64,000 bases of DNA from Methylocystis rosea SV97. Lineage in GTDB: Bacteria; Pseudomonadota; Alphaproteobacteria; Rhizobiales; Beijerinckiaceae. Shown piece by piece: positions 37,150 to 45,244 of this stretch (positions within the stretch are counted from its first letter, which is position 1; the number at the start of each line of letters is the position of its first letter). The notes under the pieces are model-generated. The model was given only the letters and a program-made list of their open reading frames with translations, was not told the DNA's origin and searched no databases. The translations under genes were made by a program, and so were the position numbers. The DNA is taken from assembly GCF_000372845.1 (NCBI RefSeq), contig NZ_KB889963.1, forward strand, positions 3,367,645 to 3,431,644, read 5' to 3'.

Positions 37150-38364
37150 TCAGTCTGCCGCGCGCCTTCGCGCACGGCGCTTTTGTCGCCATCGCAGAAA
37201 GCCCGTGACGTAAAGGACAAAGGGCGTCAGCCCGACCACCAGAACGATCGATCGGCCGATCGCGCCGAAAGCCTCGCCGGTATGCAGCGGGAAGAGCCAT
37301 TCGAGGAGCCTCTCCCCTGCGGTGGACGCACTGCGATCTTGCACATACAGAACTTGTCCGCTGTACTGATCGACGCCGACATTCCGAAACGTTGTGGTTC
37401 TGTTGGGCTCGTCTCTCGACTGCTTGCCGACGACGTAGACGCCGCTTGGCGTGCTCGGCAGGAGAACCCAGTGAAGTCTTCCATCGGAGAAGATTTTATC
37501 GGCGATTGCGACGGCTTCGTCGACGCCGACCGGCGGTCGGCCTGGAATTGGCGTCGACTTTCCATAATCCGGATCTGCGCGCACCTGGGAAAAAAGCCCC
37601 GCCACGGAACGCGTCGCCGGTTTAAAAATCATGGCGACTCCGGTGAACAGCGTAACCAACAAGAAAACGCTGAAGTAAGCGCCGACGCTTCTATGCGCGT
37701 CGTAAACGACTCTCTCTGGGCTTGCGCCCCACTTGATCTTAAAACCCAGCCGCCAATCGCCATTGCGCGGCCACCACAGATAAAGACCGACAAGGATAGA
37801 GATAAGAATAAGTATGGCTATTGAACCGAGTATATAAGCGTTGTTGAACCCAAGCAGCAGGGTCCAATGAAAGGCCATGATGATTGGGACAAGGGGCTGT
37901 GACAGCGTCTTGTCTCCATGCAGATAAAGGCGCTGGCCTTTGACTTTCGCGGTGTAAGGATCGACGAACATCTCGTAGACATCGGTGTCGAGGTCGTCGG
38001 TCTCGACCATGTATGTGATCGCCACCGCCGATGCGGAATGGCGCGGCATTGTGACTCTCTCCGCCTTGCCATCGGCAGGCATCGCCGTGATAGCGGCAGC
38101 GAGAATTTCATTGAGCGGGCGGGAAGCGGGCGGCGCCGGGATTTCAACGCGCATGATCGAAGCGTTCAGCCATTCGTCGATGTCCTCGCGAAAGGCGAGA
38201 ATGCTGCCGCTGAGCCCGACCAGAACGAACACCGCCCCGGCAAAAAGCCCAATCGTTCGATGAATCTGAAGAAAGACTTGGCGAGTGAATTCGCGTCGAC
38301 GCAGGACGCGCGACGGCGACGCGACTTCTTTTCCAAGGTCGGCTTCGACCGTCCTATCGGACAT
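37150..38364 (-). CDS. PepSY-associated membrane protein
   Basis: About 404 residues starting MSDRTVEADLGKEV. It shows the PepSY-TM layout: a first helix (IHRTIGLFAGAVFVLVGLSGSILAF, with the conserved RxxHxxxG-type start), a periplasmic PepSY domain, helices around FHWTLLLGFNNAYILGSIAILILI, the cytoplasmic KWGASPERVVYDAHRSVG, and a last helix ending in basic residues (WRQKRRARRRAAD). Such proteins often accompany iron or copper uptake systems and some reduce ferric siderophores. It is convergent with the unknown gene ending at 37116. The start at 38364 is likelier than the open frame to 38475. Confidence 0.75.
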   Translation of the reverse strand: MSDRTVEADLGKEVASPSRVLRRREFTRQVFLQIHRTIGLFAGAVFVLVGLSGSILAFREDIDEWLNASIMRVEIPAPPASRPLNEILAAAITAMPADGKAERVTMPRHSASAVAITYMVETDDLDTDVYEMFVDPYTAKVKGQRLYLHGDKTLSQPLVPIIMAFHWTLLLGFNNAYILGSIAILILISILVGLYLWWPRNGDWRLGFKIKWGASPERVVYDAHRSVGAYFSVFLLVTLFTGVAMIFKPATRSVAGLFSQVRADPDYGKSTPIPGRPPVGVDEAVAIADKIFSDGRLHWVLLPSTPSGVYVVGKQSRDEPNRTTTFRNVGVDQYSGQVLYVQDRSASTAGERLLEWLFPLHTGEAFGAIGRSIVLVVGLTPFVLYVTGFLRWRQKRRARRRAAD

Positions 38365-38475
38365 TGCAAAAGACTCGGTCCATGGCTCATTCGCGCTCAG
38401 ATCGCGTTTGATCGGACCGATTTCGGGCAATTTTGTCAACGCAACCGGCTCCCGTCTCGCTGCGACAAGGCGCAC

Positions 38476-38840
38476 GATCCACTTCCCGGCGGGCGATCCG
38501 CCTCGAACGCCCTCGTCACGTCCTTCAAAGGTGAACGACCAGATTCAGCTGCGCGGCGTCAACGCTTACCGGTCGGTGTGAGATTTATATTAAGTTGCAT
38601 ACCAAAAATACAGCCTTCGGCGCGCCATCAGCCCAGATGCGTCGGCGTTTCGGTTGATTTACAAGTCGTCGAGCATTCTCACGAATTCCTGACGCGTATA
38701 CGTAGAGCGGCTGTGTGGGGGCCCTTCACATAGGTCCAATACTGTCGCCAAGGCGTGCGCATTTTTGCTTTACTATCCAAGATTGGTAAACCATGGTGGC
38801 AAACGTCTTGGTGCAATGCAGACAGGGATGAGACGAAAAT
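38476..38840. other. Intergenic region between PepSY gene and bufferin-like gene
   Basis: About 365 bases (about 475 from the chosen PepSY start) without a convincing gene. An AT-rich patch near 38580-38615 could hold a promoter or metal-regulator site, but no consensus operator was recognised. Confidence 0.4.
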
Positions 38841-39098
38841 ATGAAAACGGATAGATGCAAGGGAGCGACGCTCGCGGTTGCTGCGATCTCAATCGTTCTC
38901 GCTGGCGCTGCGCCGCCCGCAAAGGCGGCGTCGACGGGCAAAGTGCATTGCCTCGGCGCCAATAGCTGTAAGGGCAAGGCCGACTGTCACTCACCCAAAA
39001 ATGCGTGCAAGGGTATGAATTCCTGCAAGGGCCAGGGCTGGGTCTTCAAGGACTCCGTCGCCGCTTGCGAAGAGGCAGGCGGTAAGGCTCTCGACTGA
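38841..39098 (+). CDS. Orphan bufferin-like (BufA2-type) Cys-rich periplasmic peptide
   Basis: 85 residues. The N terminus has a signal-peptide-like hydrophobic run (LAVAAISIVLAGAA, with AKAA cleavage). The mature part carries cysteines at 37, 43, 49, 56, 62 and 76 in repeated NSCKG, NACKG and NSCKGQGWV motifs. This arrangement resembles BufA2-type bufferins, precursor peptides whose core cysteines are modified by DUF692 (MNIO) enzymes to bind copper. No DUF692 or DUF2063 gene is adjacent, so it is either an orphan or modified in trans. The function is inferred by resemblance. Confidence 0.65.
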   Translation: MKTDRCKGATLAVAAISIVLAGAAPPAKAASTGKVHCLGANSCKGKADCHSPKNACKGMNSCKGQGWVFKDSVAACEEAGGKALD

Positions 39099-39544
39099 CG
39101 CGCTCCTCCGAGAGAGCGCGACCTCGCCTCCGCGACAGTCGGTGAATTTTTGACGAAGTTACGCGCACGCCGGCGCTGCGCGCCCCTCCGCTCGGGCGCC
39201 GTTTGGCGTGCCGCTGGGCGTGCTGCCGTCGCACCTTGCAGCGCCGCGCCGCCGCCTGAGCGATAGGCGACGAACATCGACTCCAGCGAGACGGGCCCGA
39301 TCCAACTCAGCGTGATCGCGACCGCACATCCCCATAGGCTTAGACCCGACGCGAAACCCGCGGTTGCGCGACGGAAGGCGCGCTGCGAGCCCTCTCACGC
39401 GTTCTTGCGGTTCAAAACTTAGCACGTGACGCGCGCGGTCACGCTCAAGGCGAATTTTGGCGCGTCCGCTGATCGATCTTGCCGGCGCCAAATGGCCGCT
39501 AATTAAATCTTATCTTTTGGGGGCGTTGAAGTTGGGAGACGAAC
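39099..39544. other. Intergenic region, no gene supported
   Basis: About 445 bases after the bufferin-like gene. A short inverted repeat (GCGCTC/GAGCGC) near 39100-39120 may end that transcript. Frames on the minus strand here are Arg-rich and shadow-like. A GGGAG ribosome site precedes the next gene at its right edge. Confidence 0.4.
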
Positions 39545-40216
39545 ATGTCGATAACGGTCGGTGAATCGGATTTCCCCGCGCGCGCTAGGCAGGGCGGCTT
39601 GATCGATGATGTTGGCGGCGTTGCAACCGTCATCCTCGCCATTCTCGGACTCATCGGCTTCTACGCGCCGATAATGGCCGTGATCGCGACAATTGTATTC
39701 GGCGTCGCGCTGTTGATCCGGGGCAATGGCATGATGTCTGACCATGCCGGATTTTCTGTGCTGTTCGGCGCGAACTCTCCGATGTTCAACGTCAGCAGCC
39801 GTTCGGCGCTTGTTCTGTTAGGCGCCGGCGGCATTGCTCTAGGCGTGCTTTCGCTGCTGGACTACGATTCGGCAGTGCTGACGCCCATCGCGTCGATTAT
39901 ATTCGGAGGCGCGCTGATCTTGAGCAGCGTCTCTGCATGGCATCTTAATGTCGTCAGCCGCGCATGCGCCAGGGACGAGGAGTCTTCGAGAGACATTCTC
40001 GCAAACCAAATGGTTTTTGATTCCGCCGGCATTCAGATCTTTGGCGGCTTCGCCGCAGTCGTGCTCGGCGTTCTTGCCGTGTCCGGCGCCAGGAATGACC
40101 TTACGTTCAACCTCGTGGCGCTGCTCATTCTCGGCTCTGCGCTCGTTCTCAAGGGGGGCAGCCTGAACGCCATTCTTCTTAGCTTTATGCGCTCGACTTC
40201 GCGACGTGCAAACTGA
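39545..40216 (+). CDS. Unknown polytopic membrane protein, paralog A
   Basis: 223 residues, family not recognised. There are about six hydrophobic helices, beginning after SITVGESDFPARARQGGLIDD. Conserved blocks shared with the next gene are GVATVI(L/I)AI, IVFGVALLI, GVLSLL, SAGIQ and GGSL(N/S)A(I/T)LLSFMRS. A GGGAG site lies upstream of the ATG. It is one half of a tandem duplication with the gene at 40362. No catalytic or ligand-binding motif is evident, though the repeated glycines and short loops suggest a compact membrane bundle. Confidence 0.75.
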   Translation: MSITVGESDFPARARQGGLIDDVGGVATVILAILGLIGFYAPIMAVIATIVFGVALLIRGNGMMSDHAGFSVLFGANSPMFNVSSRSALVLLGAGGIALGVLSLLDYDSAVLTPIASIIFGGALILSSVSAWHLNVVSRACARDEESSRDILANQMVFDSAGIQIFGGFAAVVLGVLAVSGARNDLTFNLVALLILGSALVLKGGSLNAILLSFMRSTSRRAN

Positions 40217-40361
40217 ACCAACCTTGCACGCGCTGCGGCTTGGCTTGCGGTCTGCGTCGTTCCTTAACGCGGTGCCGATCTTGACTGCGTGAAACCAACG
40301 CTATGTGGAATCGCGCGCGCTCTTGCTCGTGTGGCGATATCGCAAGTCTGGAGGCACTGTC

Positions 40362-41039
40362 ATGTCCATTACTTCTCGGGAGTCGACATTTCGTGAAACG
40401 GCGGCGTATGGAGGCCTGATCGACGCCATCGGCGGTGTGGCCACTGTCATTATCGCCATCGTAGGATTATCGGGCGTGAATGCGCCGATGATGGCGTCAA
40501 TCGGCACCATCGTCTTTGGCGTCGCCTTGTTGATCCAAGGCGGAACGATGCTGTCCGAATACGCCCAGATCATCTTTCCAGCTGGCTCGAGAACCACGAA
40601 CGTCGAAGGATTCGGCGGCAGCAGCCTGTCCGTCGTCTTCCTCGTCGGCGCTGCCGGCATCGTTCTCGGCGTGCTTTCGCTGCTCGGCATCGAGCCTGCA
40701 ACGCTGACGCCCGTCGCTGCGATCGCGTTCGGATCGGCGCTGCTTCTGAGCAGCAACGCCGTGTGGCAACTGCATGTGCTCAGCCAGGAGTCGCTGAGGA
40801 GCAGAGATCAAATGGGCGCCGGCGGCAGCGAAATTCTCGCAAGCGAAATGGCCTTTGGCTCGGCAGGCATTCAGGCGCTTTCGGGTTTGGCCGTCATCGT
40901 GCTGGGGATTCTCGCCATAGCCGGCGCGGCGAATGATCTGACCCTCAACCTTGTCGCGTTGCTTGCGCTTGGCGCGACGATCGTGTTCACCGGCGGTAGC
41001 CTGAGCGCCACATTGCTTAGCTTTATGCGCTCGCGCTAA
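40362..41039 (+). CDS. Unknown polytopic membrane protein, paralog B
   Basis: About 225 residues, clearly homologous along its whole length to the preceding gene. The start at ATG 40362 (MSITSRESTFRE) has GGAGG upstream and mirrors the paralog's start (MSITVGESDF); the frame is open from 40305 but that extension is unsupported. Six or so membrane helices end in LSATLLSFMRSR. A strong terminator follows. The copies have diverged, so the duplication is not recent. Function unknown. Confidence 0.75.
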   Translation: MSITSRESTFRETAAYGGLIDAIGGVATVIIAIVGLSGVNAPMMASIGTIVFGVALLIQGGTMLSEYAQIIFPAGSRTTNVEGFGGSSLSVVFLVGAAGIVLGVLSLLGIEPATLTPVAAIAFGSALLLSSNAVWQLHVLSQESLRSRDQMGAGGSEILASEMAFGSAGIQALSGLAVIVLGILAIAGAANDLTLNLVALLALGATIVFTGGSLSATLLSFMRSR

Positions 41040-41128
41040 CAGGTCGCGCGAGTGGCGCCCTGACGGCGCGAGGATCTCAAACTCGCATCGTCTCTCCTTG
41101 GCCGCCGCTGTTGAAGCGGCGGCTTTCG

Positions 41129-41158
41129 CCCGAGTGCACGTGGCGCTCGGGTTTTTTT
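41129..41158 (+). terminator. Rho-independent terminator after the paralog pair
   Basis: CCCGAG at 41129-41134 pairs with CTCGGG at 41146-41151, followed by seven Ts. A second hairpin (GCCGCCGCT with AGCGGCGGC) lies just before it at 41101-41123. Confidence 0.85.
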
Positions 41159-41429
41159 AATCTGTCCTCTTTTCCATGTTGATGCCGGCAGCGCTCACAG
41201 CGCACCGGCTCCGCCTTGCATTCCGGCGACCGAATCCCCAAGTATTGTGGGCAGTTTGTGCGACTTCACGGCGCCATCTCGAATTATTGCGGGCCGAACG
41301 TCTCCGCCGTGCTAACACTGCGTAGTCGCTTAATCGGCGAGAGCCGCTTGGCGCAGAATCGTCCCAGGGGCGATAAGATTTATCCTGCCGCGCCAGCGCA
41401 CGCAGTCCAAACCTCGAAGGGAGATCTCA
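41159..41429. other. Intergenic region
   Basis: About 270 bases between the terminator and the FYDLN protein gene. No coding frame is convincing. GGGAGATCTCA just before 41430 is the ribosome site of the next gene. Confidence 0.4.
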
Positions 41430-41759
41430 ATGGCCAAAGCTGAACTTGGCGTGAAACGCCGATGCCTGACGTGCGCAACGCCGTTTTACGATCTCAACCG
41501 CTTGCCGATCGTCTGTCCAAAGTGCGCTGCGGCTTTTCAAGTCGTGGAAGTATTGCGTTCGGCGGCAAGGCGACCTTACTCGACGAGTTTCGCGAGGCCC
41601 ACGCCAGTCTCGCCGGTCCTCGAACCGGTCGCCGATCATGTTCTCTTGGCATCGGCTGATGACGAAGAAGACACAACGGCCGAGGAGGAAGAAGACAGCA
41701 CTGACGAGGTGCTGGAAGAAGTCGATGACGCAGACGCCGTCGAAACCGCTGTCGAATGA
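41430..41759 (+). CDS. Zinc-ribbon/acidic-tail protein (TIGR02300, FYDLN family)
   Basis: 109 residues. The N terminus has a four-cysteine zinc ribbon (C12, C15, C29, C32) containing the family signature FYDLN. The C terminus is a low-complexity acidic tail rich in Glu and Asp. This small protein is found almost only in alphaproteobacteria; its role is unknown. The start has a good ribosome site. It is often single-copy and near housekeeping genes. Confidence 0.88.
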   Translation: MAKAELGVKRRCLTCATPFYDLNRLPIVCPKCAAAFQVVEVLRSAARRPYSTSFARPTPVSPVLEPVADHVLLASADDEEDTTAEEEEDSTDEVLEEVDDADAVETAVE

Positions 41760-41780
41760 ACGGCGACGTTTTAGGCCGTT

Positions 41781-41903
41781 TTAATCGAGGCTGGGATCCA
41801 TGCCTGCCAAGGACAAGGCGAAGACGACAATGCACAGGGCGAGCGCAACCGTGACGCCGACAAGCGGCGCGGCAAAGCTTGGGAGTTTTTTAAGGAAGCG
41901 CAT
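41781..41903 (-). CDS. Small single-pass membrane protein (40 aa)
   Basis: A 40-residue frame from ATG 41903 to TAA at 41781. A basic start (MRFLKKLPSF) is followed by one long hydrophobic helix (VGVTVALALCIVVFALSLAG) and a short acidic tail. It lies between the convergent FYDLN gene and the next small membrane gene. No strong ribosome site is visible, so it is a candidate only. Confidence 0.4.
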   Translation of the reverse strand: MRFLKKLPSFAAPLVGVTVALALCIVVFALSLAGMDPSLD

Positions 41904-42029
41904 GAACCCGTTCGCCTGAGAAAGATCGCGATCTAAATGGCGAGCTGTTAAGAGTAGGTTTATTGACCGCTGTCAAGTGGGAAAGCGAAGCTCGTCGCTC
42001 GCCCGTCGATAATTCACTCGATTAACCCG

Positions 42030-42212
42030 CTATTTGCGCCGTGTTCGGCGCCAGGCGTTGAAGATCCAGGCGCCGACGAGCAGCACTAAAAGATAGACGA
42101 TCGCCGACCGAGCCAATTCCGGGAGCTGATCCGCCACCGCTGGCCAAAAAAGAAACGCGAGGAGAGTGACGACTCCTGCGACGAGGGCAGCCAAGAGCGC
42201 ATCGTAATGCAT
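42030..42212 (-). CDS. Small membrane protein (60 aa)
   Basis: 60 residues with two hydrophobic helices (LLAALVAGVVTLLAFLFWP and SAIVYLLVLLVGAWIF) and a basic C-terminal tail NAWRRTRRK. The layout is plausible for a small inner-membrane protein, but it has no recognised family. It is transcribed away from xoxF with about 370 bases between starts. Confidence 0.45.
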   Translation of the reverse strand: MHYDALLAALVAGVVTLLAFLFWPAVADQLPELARSAIVYLLVLLVGAWIFNAWRRTRRK

Positions 42213-42583
42213 CGTCCGCGAAGCCTCCGAGCCTAACGCCAGTCCGATGAGCTCGAGGCGGTTCGAGCGGAATGGATCGCCTTCAGTGACTGACGCCTTC
42301 CTTTTCAGACGCGGGCGAAACTACGCCTGCGCAAAAAAAACATAGCTGCACTGGCGCGGAATATCGAGCGCAATTCTCTCTGGGCGTCATGACGTTTGAT
42401 CATCGTCGCTGGGCCGGAGCCTATGCGCCGCGCGTAGCCGGTGACGCTTGCCCGGCGGATGGCCGCGCTCTACGTGCGATAGCGTTGCGAATGCCGGACG
42501 TTGCGAACGCGGGACAAAGTCATGTGGCCTTTGCGCTCATCAAAGTTCAACTATTTGCCTGTCCGCTCTTTTGCCGGGGAAAA
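42213..42583. other. Region upstream of xoxF
   Basis: The xoxF frame stays open back to 42389, but the sequence before 42584 does not resemble a signal peptide or the family. The region probably holds the xoxF promoter. An A8 run occurs near 42334-42341. No clear regulator site was recognised. Confidence 0.4.
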
Positions 42584-44428
42584 TTGAGGCGCGCGGGCGC
42601 TCGGCGCTTTGGACTGTTTATCTCTCTCTTTGCGCCTATCGCGGCTGCGGCGCAGCCAAGCCTTTCCGATCTCGTCGCCGATGAAAAGAACTGGCCGATC
42701 GCTTCGCGTGATTACGCCAATACGCGTTTCAGCACTCTCGATCAGATCAACGCCGAGAACGTCTCTCAGCTGAATCTTGCGTGGTCGTTTTCGGTTGGAG
42801 TTGATCGCGGACAGGAAGCAGCGCCGCTCGTTATCGACGGCGTCCTGTATGTCGCCGCGCCCTATGACGGGCCGCGCCCCAATCAGGTCTTTGCGCTCGA
42901 CGCCGCCACGGGCGAACTTAAATGGTCCTACGCGCCGAAGCCAGACATCGCAGCGAAGGGCGTCGCCTGTTGCGATGTGGTGACGCGCGGGCTCGCCTAT
43001 GACAATGGCAAGATCTTTCTCAACACGCTCGACAATCACATGGTCGCCCTCGACGCGCGCACGGGCGTCGAATTGTGGGTGACAAAGCTCGGCGACATTA
43101 ATCTCGGCGAGACGATCACCATGGCGCCGCTGGCGATCAAAGGAAAAGTGCTCGCCGGCAATAGCGGCGGCGAAATGGGCGTTCGGGGTTGGCTGACCGC
43201 CGTCGATCAGAACACCGGCAAGATCGTGTGGCGCGCCCATTCCACCGGCCCTGATTCCGAGGTGCTGATCGGCCCGGAGTTCAAGCCCTTTTACGATTGG
43301 ATGAAAGGACAGGATCGCGGCGTCGACACATGGCCACCTGATCGATGGAAGACTGGCGGCGGCACGGTCTGGGGCTGGCTGTCTTACGATTCGAACCTCA
43401 ATCTCGTTTACTACGGCACGGCGAATCCAGGCCCCTGGAACTCCAATCAGCGGCCGGGCGACAATCTTTGGACGAGCACAATCTTCGCGCGCGACGCCGA
43501 TACGGGTATGGCAAAATGGGCGTATCAGGTGAGTCCGCACGATCTCTGGGATCACGACGAGATCAACGAGAACGTGCTCGTCGATCTGGAGATCAACGGC
43601 GCGCTGCGCAAAGCGCTGATTCATCCCGGCCGCAACGGCTATATGTATGTGATGGATCGCGAGACCGGCGAGGTTCTCTCGGCCGATCCCTACGACACGG
43701 TGACGGTCTACAAGGGCGTCGATCTGAAGACCGGCCGCATTGAACCCAATCACGCATTAGAGCCGGAGTTGAACAAGACGATTGAAAACGTCTGTCCAGC
43801 CCCGCCCGGCGCCAAAGACTGGCAACCAACAGCCTGGTCGCCGCGCACCAAGCTTCTTTACGTGCCGCACCAGCATCTTTGCGCCAACTTCAAGACAAGC
43901 GAAGTGAGTTATATCGCCGGCACGCCCTTCGTCGGCGCCACTGTCGATATGTACGCAGGTCCTGGAGGACACCGCGGCGAGTTCATGGCCTGGGATCCGG
44001 TCAAGCGCACGAAGGTCTGGTCCATCACGGAAAATCAGCTCGTCTGGAGCGGCGCGCTGGTCACGGCGGGCGACGTCGCCTTTTACGGCACGATGGACAG
44101 GATGTTTAAAGCCGTCGATGCGCGGTCAGGCAAATTGCTCTGGCAGATTCGTGCGCCCTCCGGCCTGATAGGACAGCCGGTCACCTTCGTCGGTAATGAC
44201 GACGTACAATATGTCGCCATCCTTTCCGGCGTCGGCGGCTGGCCTGGGGTCGTCGCCAACGCCGAAGTCGATCCCCGCGTGCGCAACGGCGCATTGGGAT
44301 TCACCGGCGCGTCACAGGATCTGCCGCTCTACACCGTCGGCGGCGGAACGCTGCTGGTTTTTTCTCTCGGCAAGGAGGCGACGCAGCGACCTGCGGAGGC
44401 CCCGGCGACACCGGGCGACCATCCATGA
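42584..44428 (+). CDS. xoxF: Lanthanide-dependent methanol dehydrogenase, XoxF type (PQQ enzyme)
   Basis: About 614 residues from the proposed TTG start, giving a good Sec signal (MRRAGARRFGLFISLFAPIAAAAQ). The frame is open to 42389, so an upstream ATG at 42389 or 42491 is possible. Hallmarks of the PQQ eight-blade propeller are present: the vicinal cysteines C129-C130 in GVACCDVV, GEMGVRGWL and repeated tryptophan motifs. The catalytic Asp323 is followed two residues later by Asp325 (WDHDEIN), the extra Asp that marks lanthanide-dependent enzymes; calcium-type MxaF has Ala there. The clade is undetermined, and an ExaF-type alcohol dehydrogenase is the main alternative. The stop overlaps xoxJ. 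Confidence 0.85.
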   Translation: MRRAGARRFGLFISLFAPIAAAAQPSLSDLVADEKNWPIASRDYANTRFSTLDQINAENVSQLNLAWSFSVGVDRGQEAAPLVIDGVLYVAAPYDGPRPNQVFALDAATGELKWSYAPKPDIAAKGVACCDVVTRGLAYDNGKIFLNTLDNHMVALDARTGVELWVTKLGDINLGETITMAPLAIKGKVLAGNSGGEMGVRGWLTAVDQNTGKIVWRAHSTGPDSEVLIGPEFKPFYDWMKGQDRGVDTWPPDRWKTGGGTVWGWLSYDSNLNLVYYGTANPGPWNSNQRPGDNLWTSTIFARDADTGMAKWAYQVSPHDLWDHDEINENVLVDLEINGALRKALIHPGRNGYMYVMDRETGEVLSADPYDTVTVYKGVDLKTGRIEPNHALEPELNKTIENVCPAPPGAKDWQPTAWSPRTKLLYVPHQHLCANFKTSEVSYIAGTPFVGATVDMYAGPGGHRGEFMAWDPVKRTKVWSITENQLVWSGALVTAGDVAFYGTMDRMFKAVDARSGKLLWQIRAPSGLIGQPVTFVGNDDVQYVAILSGVGGWPGVVANAEVDPRVRNGALGFTGASQDLPLYTVGGGTLLVFSLGKEATQRPAEAPATPGDHP

Positions 44429-45234
44429 AATGGGCCGCCGGACTCCTTTGCCTCGCTGTTGCAGTCTGCGCCGGACTTGAGGGCGCGCGCGCCGATAGTC
44501 TGCGAGTCTGCGCCGATCCCAACAATTTGCCCTTCTCGGATTCCCAGGAACATGGATTCGAAAACAAGCTTGCTCAGCTCGTTGCGCGTGAACTCGGCAA
44601 ATCTGTTTCCTATGTCTGGTGGGCACAACGTCGCGGCTTCGTCCGCAACACACTTAAGGCAGGCGCCTGTGACGTCATCATCGGCGTGCCTGCGCACTAC
44701 GATCTCGTCGAAACGACACGACCCTATTACCGATCAAGCTATGTCTTCGTGTCGCGCGCCGACCGGGACATCTCCGTCTCGTCGCTGGAAGATCCCCGTC
44801 TTCGCGCGTTGAAAATCGGCGTGCATCTGATTGGCGACGACGGGATGAACACGCCGCCAGCGCACGCGCTTGGCGAGCTTGGCGTCGTCGAAAACGTCGT
44901 CGGCTTCGCGCTCTATGGCGATTATCGCCAGGATTCGCCGCCGGCGCGTCTGATCGAGGCGGTTGCAAAAGGCGATGTCGACGTCGCCGCCGCATGGGGA
45001 CCGCTTGCCGGCTACGCCGCCCTTCACTCCGCCGTGCCGCTGCGCGTGACGCCCATTACCGAGACGCGGCGATTCGCGCTGCTCAAATTCTCATTCGCAA
45101 TCGCCATGGGCGTGCGCAAAGGCGACGAGGCGCTCAAACGACAACTCGATGATGTTCTCCAACGCAAGGGCGATGAAATCGCGGCGCTGCTCGCGAGCTT
45201 CGGCGTCCCCTCCGTGCGAGAGCCTGCTGACTAG
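44425..45234 (+). CDS. xoxJ: XoxJ-like periplasmic binding protein
   Basis: 269 residues with a signal peptide (MKWAAGLLCLAVAVCAGLEGARA) and a solute-binding-protein fold, starting LRVCADPNNLPFSD. XoxJ/MoxJ proteins are encoded with PQQ methanol dehydrogenases and are thought to help activate the enzyme rather than transport a solute. ATG overlaps the xoxF TGA (ATGA), so translation is coupled. The xoxG gene starts 10 bases after its stop. Confidence 0.86.
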   Translation: MKWAAGLLCLAVAVCAGLEGARADSLRVCADPNNLPFSDSQEHGFENKLAQLVARELGKSVSYVWWAQRRGFVRNTLKAGACDVIIGVPAHYDLVETTRPYYRSSYVFVSRADRDISVSSLEDPRLRALKIGVHLIGDDGMNTPPAHALGELGVVENVVGFALYGDYRQDSPPARLIEAVAKGDVDVAAAWGPLAGYAALHSAVPLRVTPITETRRFALLKFSFAIAMGVRKGDEALKRQLDDVLQRKGDEIAALLASFGVPSVREPAD

Positions 45235-45244
45235 GACGACGCCG

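Noticed and set aside
38841..39098. Methanobactin precursor
   Set aside because: Methanobactin precursors are much shorter with two cysteines, and no MbnB/MbnC genes are adjacent; the bufferin resemblance fits better.
42551..43753. Minus-strand frame of 400 codons
   Set aside because: Antisense to xoxF; no ribosome site or protein family match, so treated as a shadow.
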